In this document: in pieces, positions 15,275 to 15,487 of the stretch
Layout: every line of letters starts with the position of its first letter
How positions within the stretch are numbered: the stretch's first letter is position 1
NCBI GenBank assembly: GCA_030587525.1
Contig: JAUQYW010000032.1
Location: forward strand, 1-15,487
Direction of reading: 5' to 3'
Source of the DNA: Candidatus Sigynarchaeota archaeon
GTDB taxonomy: Archaea; Asgardarchaeota; Lokiarchaeia; Sigynarchaeales; Sigynarchaeaceae
DNA length: 15,487 nucleotides
Made by a program: the position numbers and the translations under genes
The notes under the pieces: generated by a model
What the model was told of the DNA's origin: nothing
The model's input: the letters and a program-made list of their open reading frames with translations, nothing else
Databases searched by the model: none

Positions 15275-15487
15275 ATGGAACACGTAATGAATCAAAAAGA
15301 AATTAATCTTGAAATATTCAAATATTTGAATGAAATCGAAAAGCGGCTCGATCGCGAATATAATCCCACCGTGAAATTGTCCATCATCACGGAGATAGAA
15401 AATCACTTAAAAGAAAAGCTATATGGCCTCATGGATAAGGAACCCATAACGCGCAAGATAGTCTTGAAAGTCTTGGCAGACTTCGGC
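15275..15487 (+). CDS. HAAS-like domain protein, 3'-partial
   Basis: The frame starts at ATG 15275, 29 nt after the PadR stop, with a strong AAGGTG ribosome binding site (15263-15268), and runs off the right edge after 71 codons. The visible part is three helices: IFKYLNEIEKRLDREYN, VKLSIITEIENHLKEKLYGLMD and ITRKIVLKVLADFG. This follows the HAAS/DUF1700 pattern (YL.ELE..L, then I..EI..HL.D.., then A...LG). Such domains sit at the N-terminus of membrane proteins co-transcribed with PadR and act as their partner, somewhat like an anti-sigma pair. Whether membrane segments or an FtsX/MacB-type permease follow cannot be seen here; a permease would complete the adjacent ATPase. Confidence 0.7.
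   Translation, partial: MEHVMNQKEINLEIFKYLNEIEKRLDREYNPTVKLSIITEIENHLKEKLYGLMDKEPITRKIVLKVLADFG

Overview
The window looks archaeal and accessory in character. Several intergenic regions carry archaeal-type TATA boxes 40-90 nt upstream of starts. Ribosome binding sites are weak or absent in places. Secreted proteins are full of N-glycosylation sequons, and the large protein families (NosD-like parallel beta-helix, SDS22-like leucine-rich repeats, Trp-rich beta-propeller repeats, PadR plus HAAS-like partner) are typical of repeat-rich archaeal genomes. The LRR protein ends in caps of the form GGLD..G.A..PQ..V.YC, which I associate with Asgard-group (Lokiarchaeota-like) archaea. That placement is an inference; there is no rRNA, tRNA or ribosomal protein gene here to test it.

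Layout. Positions 3-5891 (+) hold most of a giant surface protein of at least 1,960 residues, open at the left edge. Its 3' end runs into an AT-rich 8/12-bp tandem repeat (5753-5816) and then, out of frame, into the GC-richer 3' part of a different winged-helix-like gene (5822-6361, +). This junction is a rearrangement or an assembly join. Convergent to it is an SDS22-like LRR protein built from two copies of one module (6373-7860, -). A divergent regulatory region with a perfect 14-bp palindrome precedes an unrecognised 253-residue protein (8164-8925, +). Next is a GC-rich gene encoding an HTH-like N-terminus and a DUF4177-like C-terminus (9082-9591, +), and then a membrane-anchored seven-repeat beta-propeller protein (9807-11156, +).

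A scar follows. A minus-strand gene remnant with one frameshift (11159-11382) abuts a 96-bp second copy of the 3' end of the HTH/DUF4177 gene (11380-11475); the two copies differ only at three synonymous positions before the stop codon.

The right part is the most distinctive. A 1,010-residue minus-strand protein (11534-14566) fuses an extracellular NosD-like beta-helix, through one membrane segment, to a cytoplasmic LolD/MacB-type ABC ATPase. The ATPase carries about 50 extra residues, Arg-rich and partly made of 12-bp repeats, between Walker A and the Q-loop. Divergent from it are a PadR regulator (14859-15245, +) and the start of a HAAS-like gene (15275 onward, +). The arrangement suggests a PadR-controlled envelope transport or sensing module in which the ATPase is physically tied to an external beta-helix. 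No permease is visible in the window.
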